Under the pieces are notes generated by a model. That model ran no database searches. It worked only from the letters and a program-made list of their open reading frames with translations, and was not told the origin of the DNA. A DNA stretch of 64,000 nucleotides, from assembly GCA_020740775.1 (NCBI GenBank), contig JAHEWK010000022.1, positions 1-64,000 on the forward strand, given 5' to 3'. This stretch comes from Ilyonectria destructans. Taxonomy: Eukaryota > Ascomycota > Sordariomycetes > Hypocreales > Nectriaceae. A program made the translations under genes and the position numbers. Position 1 is the stretch's first letter. Each line of letters opens with the position of its first letter. This document shows positions 1 to 9,605 of this stretch, piece by piece.

Positions 1-1701
1 TATGAGACCTGAAGCTTTGTAAACCGTGCGGCGATTCCGCCTATAACCATGGCCCAAGTTAGAAAATCGAAGGCACGGGGGTCTTCTATAGGGTCTTTTC
101 GCTGTATGACCTCTATCAAGCATAAAACTCTGGTCGAGTGGCGTAACTTGATTCCTGCATGTGGGGGACTTGGAAGAAGGACCATATCGTGGTAGAGAAG
201 GGTGCAGAGTCGGCATATCTCATGAAGGATAGTAGTGGTATCGATATTTGGCTGCTGGTCTAGGTCGCTTCGGGACATAGCCAACGGGATATATGGAGGC
301 AGAGATAGAATGGCATGTGATGCCCAATCGCAGTTATTTGCCAACACATCAAGGGAATCCGGTGCTCCAGGTCCGCCGCGACAATAATGATCAAGGGCGA
401 CAGTCGTTTCTGCCATGACTTCGAGAAATTTGACCATCTTAGGCTCTAGATAGGGAGCCGTGGGCAATGGCGCATCAGGGCTTGGCCGGAAGCACTCGCC
501 TGAGGTCTTGAGCTTTTGATGAGCTTCCAAATCCGGCGCCCATAGACCTTCTTGAACCATTGGCTTCAGCTGGCGCGAACATGGGTACCTAGGTGGAGTA
601 TCTAGCCGGGCATTGTAAAGCAAATCGAGGCTGACAAAATGGACGTCAGCAGGCAACATTCCACCGAGATGGGATGTCCGATGTACGGTAGGGTTTAATG
701 GACTTACATAGGCAAAACGAAGCCAAAGGCGTGCTGATCAATATTCGATATTCCACCTTTCTGCTCGACGATATAATAAATGGCGTTCATATGCTCCTTG
801 CCAGGTTTCATCCGGCCGTAGACATGCATGTGGCGGTATGTAGCTAAGGGCGACAATGGGTGCGGCTCCGGTTGGTCTGAGAGATCCATGCTCCCATGGA
901 TAGCAAGGACAAAGATGGCAAGAAGATCGCTGTTCGAGAATCCGCGAGGAGAACCGAATTGATGCTGCTCGATGAGAGATCGAACAGCTCTAATAGCCTG
1001 GATCTTCCATTTCAGTCCCATTACAAGGATGCGATTTTGTATGCTCGCCGTAGGGCAAGAAATCGTGTAATGTGTAGAAGACCCCATTAATCCGGCATAA
1101 AATGCCGCAGGGGACTCCAGAGTACGCCATAACCATGATTGTGCGAATTTACGCCTTCCACTCTCAAATTCTCCAAATTGCGGCCAAGTGTTGGTGAACG
1201 CTAGAAGGGTCTCGTTAGGGTGGCTGGTTTCAATGTATGAATGACAGACAGATGGCTATGAACGAGACATGGCTCACCGTAGTAGAGCATCAGATGCTCG
1301 TCTCGTCCCATCCCTGACATAGCGAAAGAGTCGAATGGGTCCCAACCTGCAGGCCTGAGTGGACAGGACGACATGTGTCGACTCATCGCAGGGTCAGTAC
1401 CCCCACGATCTGTGTCAGCAATGGCTGGTACTTGGCGCTCTTCGATGTGGGTATCGTCAGGCTTGGTGAAGGGACCAGAGTCAGTGCCATGACGCATTGT
1501 CTCCGGAGTGTAAAATATGAACTTGAGGTTCCTTGGCCGCGCGGACATGTACTTCAGACGAGCCTGACGCGATGCATGAGCTCGTGCCGCAGCATTCAGC
1601 TGCCCCTCGTCCGGTGGACTTCCAGTGGAGTTATGGTTCAGAAAGAACAATGAAAGGCCCTTGTTTGAAGCCATTGTCACCCGTGAGGTTGGAATAGACA
1701 T
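1..1701 (-). CDS. Fungal-specific transcription-factor-like protein, 3' end cut by window edge
   Basis: Three exons read leftwards: 1701-1278, 1200-708 and 630 to the window edge, joined by two 77-nt GT-AG introns. The frame then stays open to base 1, so the C terminus lies outside. The N terminus contains LFFLNHN followed by a basic stretch (AARAHASRQARLKYMSARPR) and then WDPFDSFAMSGM. This layout, an N-terminal F-N-H motif, an ARAH-x-R basic patch and a D-P-F-x-S-F segment, is typical of the large fungal family annotated as transcription-factor-like (DUF3468 / fungal-specific transcription factor domain). No Zn2Cys6 cluster is visible in this part, so DNA binding is not demonstrated. Exons 2 and 3 give a helical region with aromatic and leucine positions typical of the family's regulatory domain. 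The start at 1701 is the first ATG in frame; an internal Met eight codons on is an alternative. Function: probably a nuclear regulator; target unknown. Confidence 0.75.
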
Positions 1702-1872
1702 GAAGAAGCAAGGAGGAGATGGACGGGAGAAGGCTTATCGAGGTGCGCCAACCCCAAATTGGAAGGTGGAGGTGTTCCTTACTGAGTAAGATGATCGCAA
1801 TATTAGGCCGACTGATCCCTGTCATTACACTCGGCACTTTGAGTCATTTCTCAAGTGCTGCCATATCGCGAG
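1702..1872. other. Upstream region of the transcription-factor-like gene
   Basis: No gene is supported. A short motif near 1779 (ttactgagtaag) resembles the end of the neighbouring MITE and may be a leftover of the same family. Confidence 0.3.
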
Positions 1873-1998
1873 TTACTCAGTAATGCACGATGGAAGTGCG
1901 CCGCATTTCTGGAAACGAAATGAGGGGTAGAGATCTAAGGGCTGTGATTGGTGCAGAAGTGGAAATGCGGCGCACTTCCTTCGTGCATTACTGGGTAA
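1873..1998. repeat. 126-bp MITE-like element with 37-bp terminal inverted repeats (family member A)
   Basis: The left arm starts ttactcagtaatgcacga and continues tggaagtgcgccgcattt. The right arm is its reverse complement with only about two mismatches in the outer 36 bp. Between the arms are about 50 bp without coding capacity. A second element of nearly the same size (129 bp) at 46150-46278 has a similar end motif (TACTCA-R-TAA, then TGGAA and GCGCCGC-R-TT). No clear target-site duplication was found. Confidence 0.65.
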
Positions 1999-2036
1999 GA
2001 CAAAAGGTGGATTGGGATTATTAAGGTCTAAGCGCT

Positions 2037-2339
2037 TTATGTCTGAGGAACACAGCTCCGCCAAACTACGTAGTATCCACATCCCAGCCACCAGCGTATC
2101 GGGCCTTCTTTGTCATACAGTCTCAACATCATGTTCTTGGAGCCGCTGAAGCGTGCGCGACGGGCCAAGCGGCGGAAGGGAAGTTTCGGCGAGGTTGTCG
2201 GTCTTAGGGTTTTCTTTGTCCGCGCTCTGCTTGTTCTTTTGATGACGCCCAGGATGTCGTGCAGGTCTTGATCCGTCACTTTGGCTTCCGGAATGTCGCT
2301 GAGGAATTGGGATGCTTCTTCGGGGCTGTCATCTCGGGC
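2037..2339 (-). other. Unrecognised open frame, possible fragment of a small gene
   Basis: An uninterrupted frame of about 100 codons follows a TGA at 2340-2342. It encodes an acidic start (DDSPEEASQFLSDIPEA) followed by a basic stretch rich in Arg and Lys, and has no ATG at its beginning. The composition looks protein-like, but no family is recognised. It could be an internal exon, the end of a broken gene, or chance. Confidence 0.25.
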
Positions 2340-3008
2340 TCATTTGATTGGCACGGTTGGTAGGCGACTGTGTTCTGCGCGAGGGATGGAAATTTGGAGA
2401 AGAGGGAATATAATGAAGAGGAGGGATTGCGTTGCAAAAAACCTTGCACATGGCCTTATTTAACTTTTAATGTTAAATTACTGTTGTCCCGGTCGGGAAT
2501 GGTCAAGTGTAGTTGCTAGATAGCTTCGCGGCCTAGCTCACCATTACGGGAATGGCCTCCGTTTCGGACCCTGCCTCGCCCAGGAGCCAGGGCTTTCGGT
2601 CCGGAACATATTCGTCCTTGGCCTACCTCTGTACTGACATTCTGCGGTGTTAAGAGTTTATCATTCGCCGCTTGGCGTCCAGCGAAAAGGTATAGTATCG
2701 ATGGGAGACATTAAATGGATTGATCAAGCACTGTTTGCTACCTACCATACGTCCGATGAAAGTCCGACAGGTAACCCGATTATTTATGACGTTGGATATC
2801 CCACAAAATTTTCTTCTTCTTTGAAAGGTTGATATATATATACATTCATGAAACTAAACTTGCCTAATGGGAAGAGCCTTGACTAGGTGAGCATAGCCCG
2901 ACTGCTTGACTGCAGAGCACACTGTTCCCTCAGAGTTACCAACCATAGACCAAGAGCCCTCCCCAACAAACTCAAACCGTACAGCAGATGCCCCAAGGAA
3001 GAAACCAT
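2340..3008. other. Intergenic, nothing supported
   Basis: Only short frames without recognisable protein features. A tatatatata run near 2835 lies just downstream of the lysozyme stop codon. Confidence 0.4.
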
Positions 3009-3888
3009 CTAGCACTTCACAGGAAGAGCCTTCTCGCTCGTCGCCTTCTTAGCCAAGGCAATCTCAGCGTTACGCCGACGAACAAGGCCCGGGAGCTTCC
3101 TCTTGCCCGCGTAAACCCACTTGGGCAGCTCCCCAGAAATCACTGTGTTGGGCTTCTCGCCCTTGTTGAGACGCTTGATGAGCTGCGATCCCTCGGCGGC
3201 GCCGCAGCCGACGTTAAAGGACCAGCTGACCAGGGCGCCGAACTGGTTCTTGTTGAGGGTGACTTTGCTGTTAACCATTTTGGGGATGCATTTCTCGAAT
3301 TTCTGCCATAGTTAGAACTGGTCGTTTGAGATGTTGAAGATGGACTTACTCTCATGTCATCCGCGAGAAGCTTCTTGCCGTTGGCCTTTGACAGGGGGAT
3401 TGGGTATTTGACATCAGTGCACTTGGAGTTCTTGCAGAGATGACCGTAGCCTACGGTAGGATAGCCAGCAGCGTCCTTGTCTGTCTTGACTCGTTAGTTC
3501 TCCTGACACTCCCAAGAGCAAGAGATCACTGACAGATATGAGGAACGAAACCCTCAAACTCGCCAATCAGGTCTACGGTAGCCTGGTTAGAAGACGGCGC
3601 AGAGCAACCTCCGCCGCACTTGGGCTTGACGTATCCATTGGAGCCCGTCTTGACGTAGTAGTCCGAGACGTAGCAGCCATCCGAGATCTTATCCCAGATG
3701 GTATTCCCGCTGATGTTTGTGCCCTCGGTTTGGCAGGTGATGGTGACGTCGGTGCCCTTCTTCAATACCTTCTTGACCGCGTAGCTGGTGCCTGGGCCGG
3801 AGCGGCACTTGACGTCATCGCCGGTGATGGGGTATGCGGTCGCGAGGGAGGCCGCGAGGGTAGAGAGGGCAAAGAGAGTGAACTTCAT
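3009..3888 (-). CDS. Secreted GH24 (T4-type) lysozyme with N-terminal SH3-like domain
   Basis: Three exons: 3888-3534, 3480-3350 and 3302-3009, with introns of 53 and 47 nt; 780 nt spliced, 259 residues, ending TAG. Residues 1-18 are a signal peptide (MKFTLFALSTLAASLATA). Residues ~20-92 form a cysteine-containing SH3b-like domain (CRSGPGTSYAVKKVLKKG, then YVKTGSNGYVKPKC). The rest is a phage-type muramidase: the catalytic Glu lies in GEFEGF, and the splice joins it to a segment YKDAAGYPTVGYGH that matches the Asp/Thr catalytic signature of T4 lysozyme. The C-terminal half has the conserved Q-F-x-A-L-V-S-x-x-F-N-x-G and a Gly-Leu-x-x-R-R-x-x-E motif. Family knowledge: GH24 enzymes cleave the MurNAc-GlcNAc bond of peptidoglycan. 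Inference: the protein is secreted and attacks bacterial walls. The SH3b module is closely similar to that of the CHAP gene at 6897. The first donor (GTCAGT) is weak, but it is the only one that restores the motif. Confidence 0.93.
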
Positions 3889-4844
3889 GGTGGGCGATGT
3901 TCTGTAAAGGGGAAGTTGAAAGGAAGTTGATGGGAATCAGTTCAAGCTCAAGAGGCCAAGACGAAACCCTTTATGTACTCAAAACTCAATGTCGTGCAAG
4001 ATTGAAGGAGTAACTTAAATGAACCTTTGTGCCTCATTTCCATCTGGACCCTTGGAAACCATCTGTCATACCTCCCCAAAACGCCTTGCTCTTTGAGCAG
4101 CTGAAGAACACAACTGCCGGCATTCTAGACTCCTTCTTACACAATAAGACGGGGAAACTTTTATGCCGATTAATAAATTAATTCTTGACTTACGGAGGAA
4201 ATCCCAATCTGCCGGATTTGGACGCTGCTCAATTGCCTGAATGGGATCCCTGCGGATGTGGGGATTGGTGAAACATATCGGAGATTTGCCCCGATTCTGC
4301 AAGCTGAAAGAAAGACTGGGGACTTTGTTTCTCTGCGACGGGCCGAATCTGGATGTAGATCCGTTTCGAATGGCGAAACGGCGGGTACATCCGTTGTTTG
4401 CGGAAATGTCCGTCTGACATAAGTGGACGGGCCTTGGGCTTAGAGACATGCATTCATTGAGGCGTTGAATGTGCAAGGAATACTCGAGTATGACATGCTG
4501 AACGGGCTGATCCTTGAGCTTGACCCTCTTAACGGCTAACTTGCTTGCTGAATGCTACGTCAAACTCCGTGGTTGAATTCCAAAGGCATGATTGGTCAAG
4601 CCATGTTGTGGCTAATGTGGTTGTTCAGCGCCGGTGCGAGGGTCAATATGAAGCCTTCAGGCGGAGAGTTGCGCATAAACGAGACGTAGTAATACTATCT
4701 TTAAGAAGCTCAGGCTTGGTTCTGAAGAAAATAATTGAAATAAACAGCAGAAGAGATGAACAAGACTCGATGCTGAACCAAGCATCCGCCCAGCGGTTCA
4801 ACCCACAGAGATCCTTTCTCCATCACAACCACGTCCAACTTATT
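3889..4844. other. Intergenic between lysozyme and sialidase genes
   Basis: Upstream region of the lysozyme gene and downstream region of the sialidase gene. A weak TATA-like sequence on the minus strand lies near 3970, about 85 nt before the lysozyme ATG. Short frames here show no recognisable features. Confidence 0.4.
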
Positions 4845-6098
4845 CTAATTATTTGGACCATTCAAAATCCAACTCAAATTGAATCTCCTCCACACGATCG
4901 CCCTATGATCCTTCTCCGATCCGCCAGCCTGGTAAAAGTCCGTCTCAACCAAAGCACCAACCTTACGATCCGCCGTCTTGGTCAAACTCGAGTAGCCGCC
5001 CTCAAACCCAACACCAGAGATGGGAGCATCAGAGAGCTTCCTCCCGTAGTTGAACTTTTTCGCATCACCGTCGTAGCTGATCCGTACGCGCATGCGTCTC
5101 CGGCTGCTCTTGTGCGCAGAGTTTATGAAGAGCGTGCGCGCTGGGCCGTTAGCGTCCTTTTTGTTGTAGAGGAGGGTGGATGCTTCGCAGGCGGGGTCTG
5201 GGAGGCCCTTGTCGAGGACGAAGGGGCCGAATGCAGACAGAGAGCCTCGGGCGACTTTACGGTAGTCGTCTTCGGCAGAGGCACGGTCGTTACGGTAGAG
5301 TCTTCCGTCTGGAGTTTGGGCGATTGTGCCTTCGGAGCCGGCGCCTTTGAGGGATTGGTAGGACCATGTGCGCTTACCGGGCTTGCCACGGCCGATGATG
5401 TTTCTTCCTTGAGCGGGAACGACGAGCTCACCAGAAGAGAGGGTGATGCCGATTCCAGGGCCAACAGCATCCCATGACCATCCGTCAGGCGTGAGCTGCT
5501 TCGTCATGTCCACAGGTTCAGACCAAGTCTTGCCGTCGTCGGTGCTCTGGGTTAGGAAGATATGGCGTCTTCCCTCCCAAGACTTGTTGATCTTGTTTGT
5601 CTTCTTTCCACTGGGGAGGGTGTCGCCGCCGTTTTGGCTGTAGTCGCCGTGGTTCCAGCTTAGGAACAAATAAATGGTGTTTCCGTCAACCACAGGCGTG
5701 GGGTTTCCCCAAGTGCCATGTCCCTTTCCGACCACCTCTCGGAGGGAATCCCAGTCGCTGGGGCTATCACCGTGGCTCTTGGTGGTCTTAGTGCGCTTGT
5801 AGACGAGATTGACGTCCCCGTAGTCTCGATTGTTGTGCCGCCGACCTTCGGCGAATGCGAGGATGCGACCGGTAGTTGTAGTAACTGCAGCGGGGATTCT
5901 GAAGGAATGGAAACCAACGCCGTTTGGAAGCTTGTCTGCGTTGCGCATGTTGGAGCTGTGGAATAGGGCGAAGCCTTTGTGGTAGGGTGTTTGACTCTTG
6001 GCTGGGTCGTTGACGTTGGCAAAGACGGTGTAAGCCGTGAGCAGCACCAAGAGCAGAGCTTTGATGGAGCTGTTGAAACTGAACATTGTGTTTGCCAT
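4845..6098 (-). CDS. Secreted exo-alpha-sialidase (GH33-type six-bladed propeller)
   Basis: Intronless, 417 residues. An N-terminal hydrophobic signal peptide (residues ~12-27) is followed by the sialidase FRIP motif (FRIPAAV), an EGRR...RDYGDVN segment carrying the catalytic Asp, and a canonical Asp box (STDDGKTW). Later come GSEGT, with the Glu that polarises the nucleophile, an Arg-rich strand (RRRMRVRIS) with a degenerate Asp box, and GFEGGYSSL, with the nucleophile Tyr. The set of Arg, Asp, Glu and Tyr expected for a retaining sialidase is present, so the enzyme looks intact. Known fungal members, such as the Aspergillus fumigatus enzyme, prefer KDN over Neu5Ac; which is used here cannot be read from sequence. 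It lies between the lysozyme and CHAP genes, suggesting a shared extracellular role. A TATA box lies 63 nt upstream. Confidence 0.92.
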   Translation of the reverse strand: MANTMFSFNSSIKALLLVLLTAYTVFANVNDPAKSQTPYHKGFALFHSSNMRNADKLPNGVGFHSFRIPAAVTTTTGRILAFAEGRRHNNRDYGDVNLVYKRTKTTKSHGDSPSDWDSLREVVGKGHGTWGNPTPVVDGNTIYLFLSWNHGDYSQNGGDTLPSGKKTNKINKSWEGRRHIFLTQSTDDGKTWSEPVDMTKQLTPDGWSWDAVGPGIGITLSSGELVVPAQGRNIIGRGKPGKRTWSYQSLKGAGSEGTIAQTPDGRLYRNDRASAEDDYRKVARGSLSAFGPFVLDKGLPDPACEASTLLYNKKDANGPARTLFINSAHKSSRRRMRVRISYDGDAKKFNYGRKLSDAPISGVGFEGGYSSLTKTADRKVGALVETDFYQAGGSEKDHRAIVWRRFNLSWILNGPNN

Positions 6099-6160
6099 GA
6101 GGATGTGATTTCAGTTCTCACTTGGCGAAAACCATGGGGAGCAATGGATGTTTTTCGTCA

Positions 6161-6170
6161 TATTTATATA
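6161..6170 (-). promoter_or_regulatory. TATA box of the sialidase gene
   Basis: Minus strand reads tatataaata, 63 nt before the sialidase start codon, inside a run of tatata. Confidence 0.5.
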
Positions 6171-6815
6171 TGAAACTATATATGCTTTGAATGGATGACA
6201 AAATACTAAGAACCTTGCCTGTCGGAAGATTTGGATGAATGATGACAGCTGATTGACTTCAGCATTAACCACCGACAATATCAACAATTTCGGATAGATA
6301 GCCCACGTGCTCGAGGAAATCCCTTGACTGGAAAATACGGTCGTGTCAGTGCTAATTAATCACATGCAGATCAATTAACAGACGTCCTTCCTAATGCGCA
6401 CAAGGCCATGCAGACTATCACGACCCCTGTCTTTTTTATCGACTATGATCCTCCGCGGTGAAACAACTAAAGAGGAAAGTGGTCCGACACCCTTTTGAGA
6501 TACCTCCGTGGGAGCTGATTAAAGAGCTAATACAGAGTCAGCAAGGGTCGTTTCTGAGGCCGAGAACACTGTCGATTTGGGGATTATCGGGGGATGCCGT
6601 CTCGTTCCGGAACCTTACTGAAAAAGTCCTTCAATCTCAATATGCAGGCTGCCAGAAAAGGTCCGATGACCGTCAATCAAATGGAACAATGAATTCCTCC
6701 GTCTTACAGACTGGGGCTTTTCAATCTGTCCGTCTTCATTTTGATTTCGATCGTCCGTCGTTTGTCGTTGTACTCTCCTTCAGCTGAAGGGGTGATTGGT
6801 GTTGGTTCCAATTTC
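6171..6815. other. Divergent promoter region between sialidase and CHAP genes
   Basis: About 800 bp separate the two start codons, so the genes could share upstream control elements. No recognisable coding sequence. Short alternating motifs (taattaatcacatgcagatc) are AT-rich, but no known binding site is assigned. Confidence 0.35.
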
Positions 6816-6821
6816 TATAAA
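6816..6821 (+). promoter_or_regulatory. TATA box of the CHAP gene
   Basis: tataaa lies 75 nt before the ATG at 6897, within atttctataaagtg. Confidence 0.5.
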
Positions 6822-6896
6822 GTGAAGCAACTATCAAGTTCCCATTCATGTTCAATATCACCAGCAGTCAAGATAATGCCTTGAATACCTCTCAAA

Positions 6897-7604
6897 ATGA
6901 AGCTGACAACTTTCTGCGCCTATGCGCTCGCATTCTTTTCCACTGGAGTTCACTCCTATCCCGTGACCAGCGACAACCTCAACTGCCGCTCCGGTCCAGG
7001 CACGGCCTTCGCCATCAAGAAATTCTACAAAAAAGGCCACGATGTCACTATCACCTGCCAGACTGAGGGTGATAATATCGAGGGAAATTCCATCTGGGAC
7101 AAGACATCCGACGGCTGCTACGTTGCCGATAAATACGTCAAGACAGGAAAGGACGGCTACGTAAAAGGCAAATGCACCAACGTCCCCAAACCTCCCAAGA
7201 ACAACAAAATCCCAGGTCCTAGAGTCAACGACTATCCCTACAAGAACAGCTGCGGCCCAGCGGACAAGTGGCTCTACTTCAAGTGCCAATGCACCAGCTT
7301 CGTGGCATGGCGGGTGAATGAGCGACTGGGCATCAAGTTCCACAACAAGTACAAGGGGAAGGCATGGGGACATGGGTATCAGTGGGATGAGGCTGCGAGG
7401 GCGAGTGGTGTGAGGGTTGATAATAAGCCTGTGCCAGGGTGTATTGCTCAGACGGATGCTGGGCAGAAGGGACATGTTGCTTGGGTTTCTGCTGTTGATG
7501 GGGATATGGTTACTGTTGAGGAGTACAACTGGAACAATTACAGGGCTTATGGGACGCGCAAGGTCCACAAGAGCAAGTTTAGGTACATTCATCTCAAGGT
7601 CTAA
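6897..7604 (+). CDS. Secreted CHAP-domain peptidoglycan amidase/endopeptidase with SH3-like domain
   Basis: Intronless, 235 residues. A signal peptide (MKLTTFCAYALAFFSTGVHS) is followed by an SH3b-like domain at ~21-92 (NCRSGPGTAFAIKKFYKKGH, then DGYVKGKC), a proline/lysine linker, and a CHAP domain from ~110. The catalytic Cys is in CQCTSFVAWRV, the catalytic His in KGHVAWVSAV, and the third polar residue probably in TVEEYNW. CHAP enzymes cut amide bonds in peptidoglycan (amidase or cross-bridge endopeptidase) and are typical of phage lysins and bacterial hydrolases; they are sparse in fungi. The SH3b module is close to that of the GH24 lysozyme at 3009-3888, pointing to duplication of one targeting domain. 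All CHAP catalytic residues are present. Whether the target is bacterial wall rather than another substrate is inference. Confidence 0.92.
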   Translation: MKLTTFCAYALAFFSTGVHSYPVTSDNLNCRSGPGTAFAIKKFYKKGHDVTITCQTEGDNIEGNSIWDKTSDGCYVADKYVKTGKDGYVKGKCTNVPKPPKNNKIPGPRVNDYPYKNSCGPADKWLYFKCQCTSFVAWRVNERLGIKFHNKYKGKAWGHGYQWDEAARASGVRVDNKPVPGCIAQTDAGQKGHVAWVSAVDGDMVTVEEYNWNNYRAYGTRKVHKSKFRYIHLKV

Positions 7605-8629
7605 GGGGCTTGTGGTTGTTGGCTTGAGCAAGGAAGAGGGAATTAGTGGAATCACTGTTGTATTGCTTTAACTAGCTCGACGACAATAAAACACCTTGAT
7701 ACTCAAAGCTCATTACTGTGTTAAGCCGTGCCACATTATCCCTTCATTGAATTCATCGTCGACACCACATCACCGGGAAGCCGTGGTGAAGTTGTCCACA
7801 ATCCGTTTTCGTTCCGCAAGCCTATGACGAATATCAGCGCGACGATGAAGAAGCGCACCCAGTAGTCAAGAATATCATCGATGAGGTGGGAATATTGTCT
7901 CGTGACATTGTGCGTATCTTCATCCAGATCCAAGATGGTCATTACGAGTCGCCTCCCTACTGTACCAAGGGTGCACTGTATTTTGACAAAATACCGTAAA
8001 AACTCTGTCAACTCACGCAGCTTAGCGTGCATGAAGAGCCCCACTGGGCTGCGGATCCCGCCCCCCGCGAAAATTAGCCGACGGCCAGTTTCAACTTCCA
8101 CACATCTTCCTCATGGCAACGCAAAGCCGCTTGCAACGACGAAAATGACTGCCGCCGGCTTCTTGGATATTATATGTGTGTTTTTTGGTGTTGAGAGTCA
8201 CATCTTAGGACTTTGCACTGACCAATCAGACGTCACAGATGATTTCGAGACCGCAGCCTGCTTCGAGTTTGGACAGACCTACTTCCTTGAGTACCGAAAG
8301 CTCTCGACTCCAGGTCTAAATCCCGGTATTTCCCTTACACAAGGGGGCTCTCACTATGCTTGGATCAGAGAGGCTAGTCGGCCTTTAGTTGAGGATGTCT
8401 TGCAGGCTGGAAAGCTGGTTTTTTGCCGCCCTGAGTGCTACGGAAAGAGGTGGAAGAAGATGGACTGGCGGTTAGGGATTGAGAGGCAATGGCAAGACGG
8501 AATTGTGTTCTTTTGGCAGGATAATGAGGTTATGATATCTTCTGATGTTGATAATCATACTAGTTGCAATAGATAGTGTCCCTGACCTCAGATACTCGAG
8601 ATTTCTGTGAGTCATCGTCTTGAAGCCGT
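7605..8629. other. Intergenic with two unrecognised open frames
   Basis: One frame on the minus strand (7736-8101, 121 codons) and one on the plus strand (from ATG 8144 to 8576, about 144 codons) have protein-like composition but no recognisable motif. The plus frame ends in a Trp-rich segment (DWRLGIERQWQDGIVFFWQD). Either could be a small gene or an exon; neither is supported further. Confidence 0.3.
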
Positions 8630-9073
8630 CTAACTAATTCCGCCTTCCGCCGCCGCGGGGCTCCGAAGCGGCACTCCTCGCCAGGCCCCGAGCAGATAGT
8701 CCTCGTTGTCCCTGTTGGGGCCTCGAGTGGGCTGCCTCGCGGAGGCTGTGATGATGTCGAGCGGTCGGTTCCGGAACAGCTCTGGCCACCTCGTATGCTT
8801 CAGCCAAGGCGTCGTCTCGTTGTCTTCGGCGCACGAGTACTCTTGGCTCTCCCGCCACATCGGGTCAGCCCTAGCTTGCAAGCGACGGTCCTCGGCCGTC
8901 TCCTGCGCGAGCAATGCATCGTTGTATCCTCGTATAGGCGTGGCCGCAGCCGGCCATCCTCCGGGTGGGTCGTCCTTGTGCGGCGCGTAGGCAGGGCTCG
9001 TAGGTGGCGGAGTCGATAGATCCGTCAGCGGTGGCTGCTGCACTTGGGCAGGCCGAAGCGTAGGTAGGGACAT
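8630..9073 (-). pseudogene. Fragment resembling OrsD-like / RecQ-associated accessory proteins
   Basis: A 147-codon frame contains TPWLKHTRWPELFRNRP followed by LDIITASARQP and a later LLGAWRGVPLRSPAAAE. This W-L-x-x-T-x-W pattern with a following P-L-D-I-I-x-A-S is what I associate with the middle of OrsD-like proteins (DUF3505 neighbourhood) that in fungi often accompany RecQ helicase genes near repeats. Only this segment is present: the N-terminal zinc finger and the downstream part are missing, so it is probably a fragment. The assignment is by memory of the motif and moderate at best. Confidence 0.4.
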
Positions 9074-9151
9074 GGTGTCGGTATATTATAAATAATAATA
9101 GATGATGGAATAGAATATATATGCACCTAATAAAGTACTATACTATGTAGG

Positions 9152-9202
9152 AGTAGTAGTAGTAGTAGTAATAGTAGTAGTAGTAGTAGTGGTGGTGGTG
9201 GT
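9152..9202. repeat. Trinucleotide microsatellite (tag)n then (tgg)n
   Basis: About 13 units of tag, with one interruption, run into several tgg units. Confidence 0.85.
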
Positions 9203-9605
9203 AAGTCCAGTCTCCTTGCAATGGCTCTATTCTTTTTCCTCCTATTCTATGTACGATTCTCATTTCCCCCGGCGGCGCGGCGGGCAACCTATGCGCAGTT
9301 CATGGTTGCGATGCCGGTGAAGAATAAAATTAAGGGGCTTTTTCGATGAAAAAGGAAGGGGCAAGGCGAATGGCGGTCCTTTGGCGGGACCGGGGTCGGT
9401 GCGTTGATGATACGTTCCCTTTTTGGACGAAAGAGGAGGAAAACGGACGTTGATTGGGCGGCGGGGGCTCTTTGGAGGAAAAAGGCAGGCCGACTACAAA
9501 CAGTAGTCCGTCCCGTCGTTGACCTTTACCCCCCGGACGGGGCCGTTCATCTCCGCTTTGACTGAATCCTGTTGAGTTGACCCGCTGGCCTCGGCCTTAA
9601 CCGGT
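9203..9605. other. Intergenic, nothing supported
   Basis: G/C- and A-rich low-complexity stretches; no coding feature recognised. Confidence 0.3.

Noticed and set aside
4545..5477. 310-codon open frame on the plus strand
   Set aside because: Antisense to the sialidase gene; no protein features of its own.
6858..7655. 265-codon minus-strand frame
   Set aside because: Antisense to the CHAP gene, which has clear domains.
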